A stretch of 64,000 nucleotides of DNA from Peromyscus leucopus (Eukaryota > Chordata > Mammalia > Rodentia > Cricetidae), in the NCBI RefSeq assembly GCF_004664715.2, contig NC_051071.1, positions 93,234,936 to 93,298,935 of the forward strand, given 5' to 3'. The notes below the pieces were generated by a model. It made no database searches. It had not been told where the DNA came from and was given only the letters and a program-made list of their open reading frames with translations. Below are positions 1 through 18,030 of this stretch, one piece after another. The first letter of the stretch is position 1; each line of letters starts with the position of its first letter. The translations under genes and the position numbers were made by a program.

Positions 1-269
1 AGGGCAGAGCAAAGCAAGCTGACCAGGAGGCTAAGCCACTTTATTTCTTCGGCATCCTCGGAGCCCCAACTTGGCCATACCACCGCACCTTTCTGTACTT
101 GTCAAGTGCTTCGGAGGTGCACTTTGTATCTGTGCCCGGTAATGATCACTAATTCCTTTGAACCGCCCCCTCAGTGAAAAGTCAGGAAACAACTGCAGAG
201 CTGGTTGGTGCCTAGAAGCAAACACCCAAGGCAGTAAAGAGAGGAAGCCAGAGCATCACACAACAAAGC

Positions 270-275
270 TTTATT
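270..275 (-). terminator. Atp5me: Atp5me polyadenylation signal
   Basis: A canonical AATAAA on the minus strand, about 40 bases downstream of the Atp5me stop codon. Cleavage is expected near position 250. Confidence 0.85.
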
Positions 276-315
276 CATCCTCAGCGACTAAAGAAAAGGC
301 AAGCTCACTGGCGCT

Positions 316-1307
316 TCACTTGAGTATGCTGTCATCTTGAGCTGAAAATTGAGAAGAGACAGTGTCACACATTATACACACTCGGGCTACCTGCGAGCAC
401 TTCAGGATTGCAGTTTTTAAAAGATCCAGAATCTAATTCCAAGAGAACCTAACTTTGACCCTAAAACCATCCCTTGCATCCTCACTGCCCACTCCACCTG
501 ACTGGAATCTGCGTCAACAGAGAGGGGTCAGGGAGTGCTCAGCGGTAGCCTCTCCGAAGGCAGTGCAGCAGCATGGCCCACATTCTACTGTGCTCCACTG
601 AGAACAGGGCTGGAAACATGTGCCACCCGTGTCCTTCCAGAAAACCTGGAAGCGGGGGGAGGAACTAAAAGCCATACCTTCTGCCAGTTCTCTCTCAATC
701 CGTTTCAGCTCATCTAGTCTCTTCTTTTCCTCCGCTGCCACCCTCCTCTCCTCCTCTGCCCGGGGTTTTAGGTAACCTGGGGAGCGGAAGCAATTAATTT
801 CTTCCCTAAAAATGATGCGTGGAAAAAGCCGACTCCGGAATCTCCGGGTAGCTGTTCCCACCTGCTCCCCTGTGGGCCTGGTGTCTTCTCCCTCCCCGGG
901 AGCTGCAAGCCCGTGCAATCCCACACAGCCAGCTCTCCCTCATCCCGAATCCCGCACTCCCGGTCCCCGAACTCACTATAGCGCTTGGCGCCGTAGGCCA
1001 TGCCGAGGACCAGGGCCGAGTATCGGCAGAGCTGCAGAAAAAGAAGCGTTAGAGCAGAAGGCGCATTACCTGAGGATGAGGAGATAGGAGACGGAGGAGT
1101 ACGGGTAGAGGGGAACGGGGCAGGGGGTGCAAGGGTCTCCAGGCCGGGTTGTGGTGTCGCAGGCCCAGGACTGCCTTGAGACCACAGCCAGCAGTCTCGA
1201 GGGTGGGACACGCTGTCAGGGTAGTGGTAAGGGGCATGCAAGGGCGTGCAGCGACGGTGAAGCGGGTTCACCTTGATGAGCGGAGAGACCTGAACTGGGG
1301 GAACCAT
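316..1307 (-). CDS. Atp5me: ATP synthase membrane subunit e (four coding exons)
   Basis: Encodes subunit e of mitochondrial F1Fo ATP synthase, a small single-helix inner-membrane protein at the dimer interface. Coding exons on the minus strand are 1307-1272, 1031-977, 776-678 and 341-316. All introns have GT donors and AG acceptors and the exons join in frame to 71 residues. Exon 1 reads MVPPVQVSPLIK; later parts read YSALVLGMAYGAKRYS, YLKPRAEEERR and AEAQDDSILK before the TGA. The AEAQ form near the C-terminus matches rodent rather than human subunit e, as I recall them. The GMAYG stretch keeps the GxxxG helix-packing motif. An AATAAA lies 40 bases past the stop. One oddity is Cys at residue 14, where mouse and human have Gly to my knowledge. 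The gene lies in a CpG-rich head region shared with no other recognised gene. Identification is secure. Confidence 0.97.
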
Positions 1308-1460
1308 CTTGTCCGTGACCTTCGCGCCGGAAGCTCAACTGAGGCGGAAGACACAGCAAGAGCGCAGGCCTCCTCCTGAAGCCAGGATGGCGCATGCGCC
1401 TTAGCGAAGACGCGCCCCCTGGTGACCGGAGGGTAGCGGCGCGTTCCTTCTGGGCTGTGC
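1308..1460 (-). promoter_or_regulatory. Atp5me: Atp5me CpG promoter with NRF-1 and CTCF-like motifs
   Basis: This CpG-rich stretch lies directly upstream of the Atp5me start codon. Positions 1390-1399 are the perfect palindromic NRF-1 core GCGCATGCGC, typical of oxidative-phosphorylation genes. The reverse complement of 1412-1424 reads CACCAGGGGGCGC, a strong match to the CTCF core. There is no obvious TATA box. Motif calls are by eye; occupancy is inferred. Confidence 0.65.
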
Positions 1461-1784
1461 AAAGTCTTTGGGCTGAGAGTGCAAAACGACCTCAGGAGGG
1501 TGGAGACTTGGGGCCACATTACTTCAGCACAAGCTTGTAATGAACGACCAGCCCTGGAATCCGCCGCCCACCTACTCTGGACCGGAGCAGGCAAACAATC
1601 CCTTCCTCTCGTGGAACAGACCAGAACCCCACCCCCACCCCCGGCAGACCTGTCTAGGGCGGCCGTTGAGTGTGGGGGCAAGATTACAGATCTTGTTTTG
1701 GCCCTCCCTGAGAGATCAACCTTCTAAGCCTTTCCTGCAACTGCTCGCCCTGGGTGCATATGCCTTCTGGCCAGAGCAACCGGG

Positions 1785-2016
1785 TTTTCTCGCTCAGAGC
1801 GAAAGTTGAGTTCTCTTGGAATTAGATTCTGGATTTTTTTTTTTTTTTTAAACTGCAATCCTGAAGTCCTCACAGGTAGCCCAAGTGTGTATAATATGTG
1901 ACTGTCCCTTCTCGATTTTCGGCACAAGATGACAGCATACTCAAGTGAAGCGCCAGTGAGGATTTCTTTAGTCACTGAGGATGAATAAAGCTTTGTTGTG
2001 TGATGCTCTGGCTTCC
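1785..2016 (+). pseudogene. Inverted duplicate of the Atp5me 3' end (intron 3 plus exon 4)
   Basis: This stretch matches the reverse complement of about 243-470, so it is an opposite-orientation copy of the end of intron 3, exon 4 and the 3' UTR of Atp5me. The last six codons (DDSILK) and TGA are intact at 1928-1948, and AATAAA survives at 1984-1989. The splice acceptor has changed from CAG to CGG, and a T-run has expanded near 1836-1851. Intron sequence is included, so this is not a copy of a spliced mRNA. No adjacent poly(A) tract is seen. It is probably non-functional. Confidence 0.88.
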
Positions 2017-2233
2017 ACCTCAGGTTTTGAGATCTTACTGGTGAAGGCCATCCAAACGGGGCTGACCCCTGAGTTTCCCAGCCCACACTCTCAGGACCCC
2101 AAACCCTGAGCCCTAATGACCCCTCTTCACCAGGCCTTGTGGGGACTGACTTTGGACCCAAACTGCAAAACTGGCTTTCCACAGGCACTGTCCCCAGAGT
2201 GAGCGCCTCTCTAGCAGCCATGGTCACCTAGAC

Positions 2234-2421
2234 CAGCAGTTCTCAACCTGTGGGTCACGATCCCTTGGCAAGCCTCTATCTCGAAAAATATTTACAATTC
2301 ATAACAGTAGCAAAATTACAGTTATGAAGTAGCAATGAAAACAGTTTGGGGGGGGGGTCACCATAGCATGAACTGTATTAAAGGCTCTCGACAATAGGCT
2401 CAAAAAGGTTGAGAGCCACTG
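2234..2421. mobile_element. URR1-like hAT DNA transposon (non-autonomous)
   Basis: The ends are near-perfect 16-base inverted repeats of the CAGNNGTTCTCAACCT type. The flanks 2226-2233 and 2422-2429 agree at 7 of 8 bases, the 8-bp duplication expected of hAT elements. The interior resembles the rodent URR1 family. Confidence 0.85.
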
Positions 2422-2429
2422 GCCTAGAC

Positions 2430-4376
2430 TGAAGTTGTCCAGTGATTACCAGCCGTGTCTGCTATTGGCATGCAGTCTCCATGGAAGTCAGGCATGGCAA
2501 GGTTGTAGCCATCCATTGGCTGGCTTTACCCGCCCCCCCCCCTCCAATGCCCAGTAGTGACTTGACATCTCCCCAAGGCTGTCTTTGAATCAGCCTCCTC
2601 AGTTTTGCATTGCACCAGGGCTTGGAAAGGTACACAGTCCATTGGGGTGGGGTATCTTTCCTTGACTCTTCATTAAACCCGTATTTGTAAAGAGAATGTA
2701 ACTATGGATATAAAGTCAGTACAATGCAGCAATGAAAACCCCCCAGAGCTCGTAATAGGTGTCCAGCTATCCTGAAGGGAGGAATCCTGGGAAGGGTAAA
2801 GGGGCTATCCTGGGCAGTCAGAAGAGGAGCCACTGCCCTGAGGCCTGGAACTGTGCCTGCCTTTGGTCTGGAGTCCAAGTCCCTGGACCTCCTCTGCTGG
2901 AATCCTAGAAAGTTCCTTAAGCTGGGAACAGAAATACCCAGACCACATGCCACAGGTGCACCACATACTCGTTTCTTGCCCTTGGTAAATCTGATCTTTA
3001 GTTCTCCACCCCCATCCCTACCTGAGCCTGAGTGAGAAAGACAGGCTCCTGCCCTTCTTCTTCTGAACCATTGCTCCCTGAGGAATCTGCAAAGCCACGC
3101 TGACCTACAGGGCACCAAATAAACTTCCTTACCCCTCGTGGCCATCTGCACACTGAGACCCTCCCTTTCCTGCTCTTAAGCAACTGGTTAGATAACCTTA
3201 AGTGACCAAACAGGATTCCCTCACTAGATCTTAAATCAGACTCCTCAGCAGCTCAGGCTTCCAGAACTGAACGCATCTCTGGGTTGAGAGTGCAGAGAAG
3301 CAACATGCAGGAGTAGAGGCAGAAGAGGCACACAGCACACACACGGCATAGCACACACACAAATGGCTAGGACTCTGCTTGGGTTCAGGATCATTTGTGG
3401 GGGCAGCAGAAGTGGTTAAGTTCCCACATAGCTCAGGACACCACTGGGAGGATTCTGCACCTGTTGGAGACAGCTGTGTGCAGAATCCAAATATTCCCAA
3501 TGTGCTATCTTTAGTGCTGTGCTCAGGCTCAGCCAAGATCCTCCCTGGGGTCTTGCGGCCCTCTCAGATCCAGAGCTTACCACCCTGCAGCTGGGCTAAG
3601 TCCAACTGAGGCCCTTTCCTCTCAGCTACCATTCCCACACCTGAACAAACTCCCCCCTCTGGTAATTCCCCCTCGAGGTCTGAGGTAGCATCTGGGAGGG
3701 AGCTTCTGTGACTGAGTCTTGAGGGACAGGACAGGACCTCTGACAATGCACACTGTAGAAGATGTCACAGTTTAGAAATGTACCAGGGTAGGGGTTGCCC
3801 AGCTATCAGATGCACACTCCATTCCCACTTGTGCTATCTGTGGTCCTGCTTCCTGTTGCCCCTATCTGGCTTAGGCCTCCAAAGTATGGGACTGTGGGGA
3901 TCTCATCTGCTCACTTCATTCTACTTCCTAGACTTCCTCATCCCATACAGCCTGCAGGACCACTCCTGTATCTCCTGCCCTTACTCTCAGCACATTCATT
4001 TTCTGGCATCAAGGACTGAGTACAAGCCATATTGCTTCCCTGAATTTTGCCTGTCAGATGAGGGAGTAAGGGGAAGCCTGAGGGCCATGCCAAGAATGAC
4101 TCCATTACAGGCAGTCTAACCATCTCCAAGGCTCTTCCAACTCAGAAATGTTATTGCCCACCACCCAGTTATGGAGCTGCCAGTAGTGGCATCAGAATGG
4201 GTCCTGGGTTTGCCAATTAATCAGGAAGTAAAAGTAGTACTGTGAAAGGCCTGATACACACAAAGCAAAACATAAATTCTTGGGCCAGAGCCATTCACAG
4301 CACCTCTGCTGGTCTTGAAACGGTATTGCTAACCTCAGCACCTAATACTTTCTGCTGCACTGGCAGAGCCCAGTTG
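2430..4376. other. Intergenic, no gene recognised
   Basis: This is non-repetitive DNA between the URR1 element and the Myl5 relic, with a C-run near 2530 and short CA-rich stretches near 3330-3360. Reading frames of up to 149 codons occur, but none resembles a known protein. The Myl5 promoter and any 5' noncoding exon may once have been here; I cannot place them. Confidence 0.5.
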
Positions 4377-4594
4377 CCTAGGATGACTCAGACTCTGAAG
4401 TTTTGGCCAATGATGTGGCACAAGGTCCTGGAGATGTAGAATCCTTGGCAGAATAAAACCTCCTGGTGCCTGGGCTAAGAGAAGGGGCATCTGAGTTACC
4501 ACCAGGCTACTTAGGCTCACTCTGCAGTTGTCCAGTTCTTTGGGATGGCAGTGTTCAGCCTGTCCTTGCAGGAAGTCTGAGCTATTCTAGGGGG
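4377..4594. repeat. Local duplication, copy 1
   Basis: About 218 bases align with 6655-6882 in the same orientation, starting at a shared CCTAGGATG and ending at a shared AAGTCTGAGCT-TCCTAGGGG type segment. The copies have diverged considerably. The sequence does not match a repeat family that I recognise. Confidence 0.75.
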
Positions 4595-6318
4595 CCAGGC
4601 AGCATCTTAAGACAAGCAGGAGCTGGATCCTGGACAGGAAAGACTCAGGCATGGTGAGCAGGCAGCCAGGGAGGCGTTGAGCAGGGGCATCCAAGTGTGT
4701 GTATGCATGCACTTACACATGGGCATCTTTGTGTGTATGCTCATGTGAACATACACAATGGTGTGGGTGTAGAGATACATGCCCACAGTTGCCATGGTGA
4801 CAAACTGGAAAGAATGAGGGAGGGTCTGGGCCTTCAGAAAACTGAATGCCAGGCGTGAGTCCATCCTTGGAATCCATTTACCCTGGATCCCTCTAGGATT
4901 GGACATGGTGGGCTGCTTGAACCCTTCAGTTCCACAGCCCCCATCACGTGAGTTAAGTCTCCCAAATCATGGGTTGTCCCTGAGTGTTCCCCCAGCTGCC
5001 TCAAGGGCCTCATCCTTGGCAGTTTTGCTTCTTAAGCCAGCAGGAAGAACAAGAAGGAAAATGGCACCACATACCCAGAGAGCACCCTCCAATGTCTTCT
5101 CCAATTTTGAGCAACCCAAATCTGGAAGTTCTAGGAGGTGAGTCTGCCTTTGCTCCTTGGGAGCCCCTCACACAGTTGGTACAGGAGGACACGTGTGGCC
5201 TCAGAGTGCCTGTCCCTTTGATGGAGCAGAGCCAGGTGTGAAGGTAAGTGTAGGAGTTGGACAAAGATGGTCCAGCAGCAGCAGAGCAACAAGCCTGGCA
5301 TTGACTCCTAGGCCTTCACGCTCATGGACAAGAGAGTCAGCTTCATTGACAGAGTGGACCTATAGGACACTTACACTTCCCTGAGTAGGTGTGATCGCTC
5401 CCTCAAGTATAGCAAGGACATTGCCTCTAAATGCTGACACACACACTCATATTTGGGGGTTGTTATGGCCACCTCTAAGTTTGTTTAGTTTCCCTTAGTT
5501 AGTCTAAAGAACTTTGCTCTCAGGGTCTCAGGGTAGCTACTCAAGGCCCTGGTTTGTTCAGAGCTGGCAGAGGGTGTCCAGAGATTTTAGAAAAACCTGG
5601 AATGGGTTTGAGGCAGGCACTGGGGAGGCAACCTAGTGAGTGACACATCCAACCCTATCCCTTCCCCATAACTTCACTCTACCCTTAGGCTCCCCTTGTG
5701 GGCTTAGAAGAGGATATGTATGGGTAGGTCTATTCATCACCTCAGGACCAGATGCCATCTCTTCCCCCACCTTCTTCAAGCCACTCCAGTTGGCACTTAA
5801 CCCTCCCTGTCTCAGTGGCCTACCATGAGACTCCTGTAATTGGGGGCAGGAGGCTTGTGGTCCTACCTTGGAAGCTGGGAAGGGCAGTTACATTTTACCT
5901 GGGATGGGGGTTCTCTAGTGCCCACCTTCCCCATTATTTGAGAACAGAAAACAGTCCTCTACTTTGTCCTCTCCTCTGCAGAAGATGGTGTCCTTAGATT
6001 TGAAGGAACTGGTTGACTCCAGCCTGTATTCCCCATACTTGAGCCAAAGGGCTCTATCTTATGCCTCCTCTGTCTTTTGTCTACATATGCTCAGCACTCT
6101 TCTGGAGTCACCCTGTGAATGGCAGATGTAGGCTGTCCTGTGGGGTTACCTGCCAATATAAAGGACAGAGGGGGTTGGGAGTGACAGTGTGACCCCAGTC
6201 AACACCTCATCCCTGTCCATGCTTGCAACAGACAAAACTAATGTCAATGACAAGGTGAATGCCATACTCAAGGAATCCTCAGGGTTCCATCAACTTCATC
6301 ATGTTCCTGAACATATTT

Positions 6319-6494
6319 AGTTTGTTGTTTGGGTTTTGTTTGTTTGTTTGTTTTTGAGACAGGGTTTCTCTGTGTAGTTTTGGTGCCTGTCCTGGATCTC
6401 GCTCTGTAGACCAGGCTGGCCTTGAACTCAGAGATCCTCCTGGCTCTGCCTCCCAAGAGCTGGGGTTAAAGGCATGTGCCACCACCACCCAGCA
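6319..6494 (-). mobile_element. B1 SINE inserted in a Myl5 exon
   Basis: An antisense B1 (poly-T head, then the B1 consensus in reverse) is flanked by a perfect 14-base target duplication at 6305-6318 and 6495-6508. It splits the exon encoding the NFIMFLN segment of the Myl5 relic. Confidence 0.95.
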
Positions 6495-6654
6495 TCCTGA
6501 ACATATTTGTGAGATGAACAGTGAACTCTATCCTGGGACAGCCCTCAGCTCAGCCACCTGCCAGTGTTTGGTTCCTAACATTTAAAACTCCAGATATGTT
6601 TTTAAAATAAAAAAAAAAAAAAAAAACCAAACCTCCAGATATTTTGCATATGTG

Positions 6655-6882
6655 CCTAGGATGGCCCAGACCCCAGGACCTTTGGCTATTAACATGGCAT
6701 GAGGCCTCAGAAATGTATCCTTGGCAGAACAAAGCCTCCTGGTGACTGGGCCAGGGGAAGGAGTTATCTGTGTCACTGCCAGGCTACCCAGGCTCACACT
6801 GCAGTTGCTCAGTCCCCTGGGATGGCAGCCCTCAGCCTACCTCAGACTAAGTGGCAGATAGAAGTCTGAGCTGTCCTAGGGG
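6655..6882. repeat. Local duplication, copy 2
   Basis: This is a diverged partner of 4377-4594 in the same orientation. It lies in an intron of the Myl5 relic, just after an A-rich stretch at 6608-6626. Confidence 0.75.
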
Positions 6883-8341
6883 ACATCTCTTGAGAAACCT
6901 CTCAGTAGTCCCCAAGCTCTATGAATCCCAACACGTCTCCATCTATCTAGCTATCTGGAGACTCTGTGGTCTCAGAGCCCTGGCTCTCAAATGAAAGCCA
7001 GAGCTACCCATGTGGACCAACAGAGGTTCTTGAGGCCCAGGAATAGGAAAGACTCCCCAGACAGTACAGCAAGACTAAGTACTTGACGCTCTGGGACAAG
7101 ACAGAACTCTAAAAGCCTTTTTGTGAACAGGCACAAATACAGAGACCATCCTAAATGCCTTCAAGATGCTCAGCCTTGATGGCAGTGGCAGCATCCACAA
7201 GGAATAAGTCTGTCTTAGGGTCTGGGGAATATCTATCCTGAAAAGAGACTTTGTGCCTGGGCCTGAGCCCACCTCACCAGCCCTTCTTGAAATCTAACTC
7301 TAGGGCCTCAAATAGCCACCCTGAGACCCTAAGAGCAGAGTCATTTGGAATAACTAAGAGAAAGGTCATTCCTGCCACTGGGCCTTCATTACCCAGGGAG
7401 TCATCATCCATCCATCCATTGCTGTCTTAAGCCTTCCATGGATGGCTTCCTTACAGGAAACACCAGGGGGAGGGAACATTCTGTTGTCCCAGGCATTTGC
7501 CTCTTACTCTATCAGGAACCTGCTGTGAGTCATGATGGGCGCCAGGGACCATTAGGCACCTGGGCTTTGATGACAGGTAGGCAGGATGTACACATCAGAC
7601 TATCTTCAGGCCTCCCACAAAAGGAGCCACAAGTAGGAACTTTCCACTCTTCCTCAGAGCAGCTAATCAGTCCCTTTTCCACTCTCAGCATCAAAGGTTT
7701 ACTGATGTTCCAAGCCAACAAGATGACTGCAAATAAGGCTTGCCTACCCCCCAACCTCATCCCTATGGCTTCTACAATCCCAAGTATATCAGAGGGCAGC
7801 TAGGGGCAACATTCTTGTAAAGGATATACCACCACCCTGCTGCTAGCTAGCTCAGTAATAGAGGGAGCAGACTAGGAGGCAGGAATAAGGTCTAGGTCCC
7901 AGCTTGTCTATATCATGTACTCTGTACCATCACCATCACAGTACTTCCAGTATCCCATCCCCTCCTCCATCTCTCTTCTGACCCTAGCATACATCCCTAG
8001 CCCCTCCCCTGTCTTGGCCCTTGGCACTCTGCCCCCTCCACCGCTGAACAGGTCAAACAAGAATCAGGAACCCACTGAATGGAGTTCAGTGCCTGTCATT
8101 TACTGTGTCTGGGCTGGAACCTGGGAACCTGGTCTCTCTCCCTCCCATCACCCAACAACTTGACATACCCACCAATACCCTACCCTTCTTGGGCTCATTC
8201 TCAGGTGAATCAAATGCTGGAGTTTGCCTTCATTGATGTGGCTGGCAACCTACACTACAAAGTGATAAGCTATAGGCTCACCCATGTGGAGGAAGCAGCA
8301 TGGGCTTCTCCATCCTTCAGGCTGCAAGCTGCAGCCAGTTC

Positions 8342-8347
8342 AATAAA
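8342..8347 (+). terminator. Myl5: Residual Myl5 poly(A) signal
   Basis: AATAAA lies at the end of the last Myl5 exon remnant. The open frame now reads through it because the normal stop codon is gone. Confidence 0.6.
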
Positions 8348-8678
8348 GTTAGACACACAAACTTGCCTATGAGTGTTCATTGGAGGGAATGTGTCCACCA
8401 GAGATCCTTCTGTTCCCTGCTCTGCTCAGACCAGCTCTCTGCCCTCTGTGCTATCCTAGAATCAGGCTGTCTGGTCATACAGTTGAAACAAAATCTTCCT
8501 ACACGTGTCTACCTCAGACTGGCCATGCCATAGCCCTCAGAACTCCCTCAGTCTCCCACCAGTAATCGCCCACTCACTCCCTCTCCCCATGAACAGGCCC
8601 TCCCTGAGCAGCCACCACAAGTCTGGCTTGGCCAGAGTCCACCCTAACTGACCAGTACCCATACAACAGCAGTTATGT

Positions 8679-8684
8679 TTAATC
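8679..8684 (-). terminator. Slc49a3: Slc49a3 poly(A) signal (ATTAAA)
   Basis: The common variant ATTAAA lies on the minus strand, about 110 bases past the Slc49a3 stop. It sits roughly 330 bases from the convergent Myl5 signal. Confidence 0.55.
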
Positions 8685-8794
8685 AAGCATTGTCTACCTG
8701 AGGACCAAAAGGCCATCCCACCATACTCTAGGTATGCTAAGGACTTTGTGTCCTTGTCTGAGCTCTTAGCATGGCTGGCACAGTCAAAGAGACC

Positions 8795-15606
<6,812 letters not shown>

Positions 15607-15720
15607 CCCAGTGTCTGTAGTCCGCCGGAATGCATTTCACCGCAAAGCGTGGCGCGTGGGTACGACGTCCTAGGAGCAGGGCCGGGCGGAATGATTTGGT
15701 TAGTCCCCGCCCCGAAGGAA

Positions 15721-17199
15721 AAATTGGGTGGGAGAAGCCAGGGTTACTCTCTGACAGAGAGAGGCCAAGGTGGAAACCGGAGGGATAAAAATTCCCTTAA
15801 GAGCTAATTTTACCACAGCCTGTGTGGTCTGCACCGGGAACTTCATCCGCAGTGGTAGGTGCCAGAAGGGGGTCTCTACTTCAGCGAAGTCTGCATTTCT
15901 TGAAAGGTCCCCCAAAATTTTTGACGTCCAAAGCAACAGCCACGAAAGGCCCCAGGAGGAGGAGAGTTGGATCAGTTTTCCAAAAGCCTCCAATCCGGGA
16001 CATTCACTAGACTCCTCCTAGAGGAGGAAGAGGCGGGGTGGAGGGCGAGAAAGGCTGAGCTTGGCCACACCACCCCTGCCTGCAGGTAGGCAGCCTCCAA
16101 CCCCACTCAAGTCTCTCTAAATTGCCTTTGCACCTGGGAAACAGCTGGGCTGAGCAGGTAGGGCAGTTGCTTTCTGTGATTAGAAAGGAGAGGCCTGGCC
16201 AAGAAGATAGGAGTCACCTGACTCTGTACTAAAGCAGCTGACAGGAGTCATCCGACGCTTGCCACTGTGTTTGGCTTGGCTGGTTCAAGAGAAGACCAAA
16301 GGGCCAAGTTCCTGTTCAGACTAGAGAAGGAATGAAGAACTGTTGGGGCAGGAATAGGCCGTATTGTAGAGGAATAGGGGAGACTGGCCAGGCAGGGGCA
16401 GGAGGTGGATTTCTCTCAGTGAGGAGGCTTTTTCTGCTTCAAACACATCCCTATGGTCTTGCCCTCAAGATTACTGCTCCTTTTTGTGCATTCCTGGGGC
16501 TTAGGGATTTGGTTTCTGAGCCAGAGTCTCACTGTGTAGCCTAGGTGAGCCTCCATTTCCCAGTATTCCTGTTGTTTATATTCAATATTGGATGGTACCA
16601 TCTGTCAACCATACAGGTTTGAACAAGCTTGTTGTGTGGTTCCAGCCTTCGGTGTGTTCTTAGTGGGTCTGTGTGCGTGTCAGATGGATTCTCCCATTTG
16701 GAGATGCGGTCCTGTCCAGCTCCAGAAAATGAGCAAAACCCTGGTGTACCCTGAAAGGTTTATCTATTCTGAGACCCATGATAAGGACTGTGGTCCTAGC
16801 CCTTTTCTCTGCCCTTTCCCTTTCCTGTCTGTCTCACACCTGCTTATCCTCAATCCACGGTTCATAGTCACTTCCCTGAAGACCTGGCCCCCCATACCCA
16901 AACCCTATGGCCTGAAGCTACCTTGGTCTCAGGACTTTGACATCCTGAGGTTCTATCTAGGAGAGGGTAGTTCAGGCTTCACTGTTCAGGGCCCTAGCTT
17001 AGATGGGAACCTGCCTGTCACCAGCTTCTGATTTAGGTAGCCTATCTCCAAATGGGACCATCACCATGGTTACTTCCTGTATTATCACATCTGTTTAAGT
17101 AAACCTTCTGACCTGCTCCATCCACTATCTCAGGGCTCTTGTGCTGAGTAGGTGATTTCAACTAGATTATCAAGTGTAAGATCAGTAAACAAACAACAG
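15721..17199. other. Intergenic DNA upstream of Slc49a3
   Basis: Mostly unique DNA. A short, old antisense B1-like stretch lies near 16505-16565. No coding region is recognised. Confidence 0.5.
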
Positions 17200-18030
17200 C
17201 TGTCATCCTGAGCACTCTACCTGTGTGGATGACATGGAAACCAAAATGAAAAACAATACATTCATGATCTCATCAAAGATAATACTCAACTATAAACTTA
17301 ACAAAACAGGTATAGCACTTATATGCTAAAAATTGCACAACACTAATGAAAGAAACTAACAAAGACCTAAAGAAATGGACAAGTGTACCTTACTTGTGTA
17401 CGGAAAAACTCAGCATGTTAGCTAATACTAGTTTTCTCTGAACTGACCTACAGGGTTAATGCAGCTTCTATTAAGAGACTTTTCTCAAAAAGATTGGAAG
17501 AAAATATTTGCAAACCACATATCTAACAAAGGACTACTATATAGTGTTTTTCAAACACAATTAAAATATGGGCAAAAGACTGAAGACAATAAACAGATGG
17601 CAAATAAGGATTAATGACTAACTTTATTAGCTACCAATAAAATGCTAATTAAAACTACAATGAGCCAATACCATACTTCTTTTTAGAGTGCTAAAAAAAA
17701 TACTGACAACTCTAAATGTTGTCAAGGCTATAGAAAACATGTTGGCAGTTTCTCATAAAACTAAGAATGTGGTTCCCACATAACCCAGCTATTACAGTCA
17801 TGAGTATTTATCCATGAGAGATAAAAACCTGTAGCAGCTTTGTGATCATTAAAAAAGTGTAAACACTCAGGTGTCCTTCAGTCAGTGAATGGTCAAGTAA
17901 ACTACAGTATAGGCACTATGGAATATTACTCAGGAATGAAGAGCAAATACATACAGCAACCTGGATAATTATGCAGAGCGAGGGGATAAAAGCCTGCCCT
18001 ACAGGTTATATACTGTGTGATTCCATTTGC
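17200..18030 (+). mobile_element. Ancient LINE-1 3' fragment
   Basis: A-rich sequence resembling the ORF2 3' end and 3' region of old mammalian L1: the tract around 17915-17960 has the typical 'actatggaatattactcaggaatgaa' type signal in diverged form. All frames are broken. Confidence 0.7.

Larger units (their letters stand above)
5041..8372 (+). pseudogene. Myl5: Myosin regulatory light chain 5 relic (unitary pseudogene)
   Basis: MYL5 is an EF-hand regulatory light chain of striated-muscle myosin. Six exon remnants in gene order match it: 5041-5137 (QRAPSNVFSNFEQ), 5312-5384 (AFTLMD, the first EF-hand), 6232-6304 continuing after a SINE at 6509 to about 6525 (NFIMFLN), 7131 to about 7206 (ETILNAFKML), 7689-7737 (LLMFQANKMTA) and 8205-8372 (FIDVAGNLHYK). 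Introns remain, so this is the decayed gene itself, not a retrocopy. Defects: small deletions shift frame at both ends of the first remnant; an in-frame TAG lies at 5363-5365; an extra base occurs near 6283; a B1 element splits the third exon; the donor near 7206 is lost; the 7738 donor is GC; the normal stop is missing, so the last frame runs past AATAAA (8342-8347). A functional protein is very unlikely. Confidence 0.9.

Noticed and set aside
1724..2227. 167-codon minus-strand frame across the Atp5me inverted copy
   Set aside because: It is antisense to the duplicated Atp5me exon and matches no protein; the same antisense peptide appears over the original exon.
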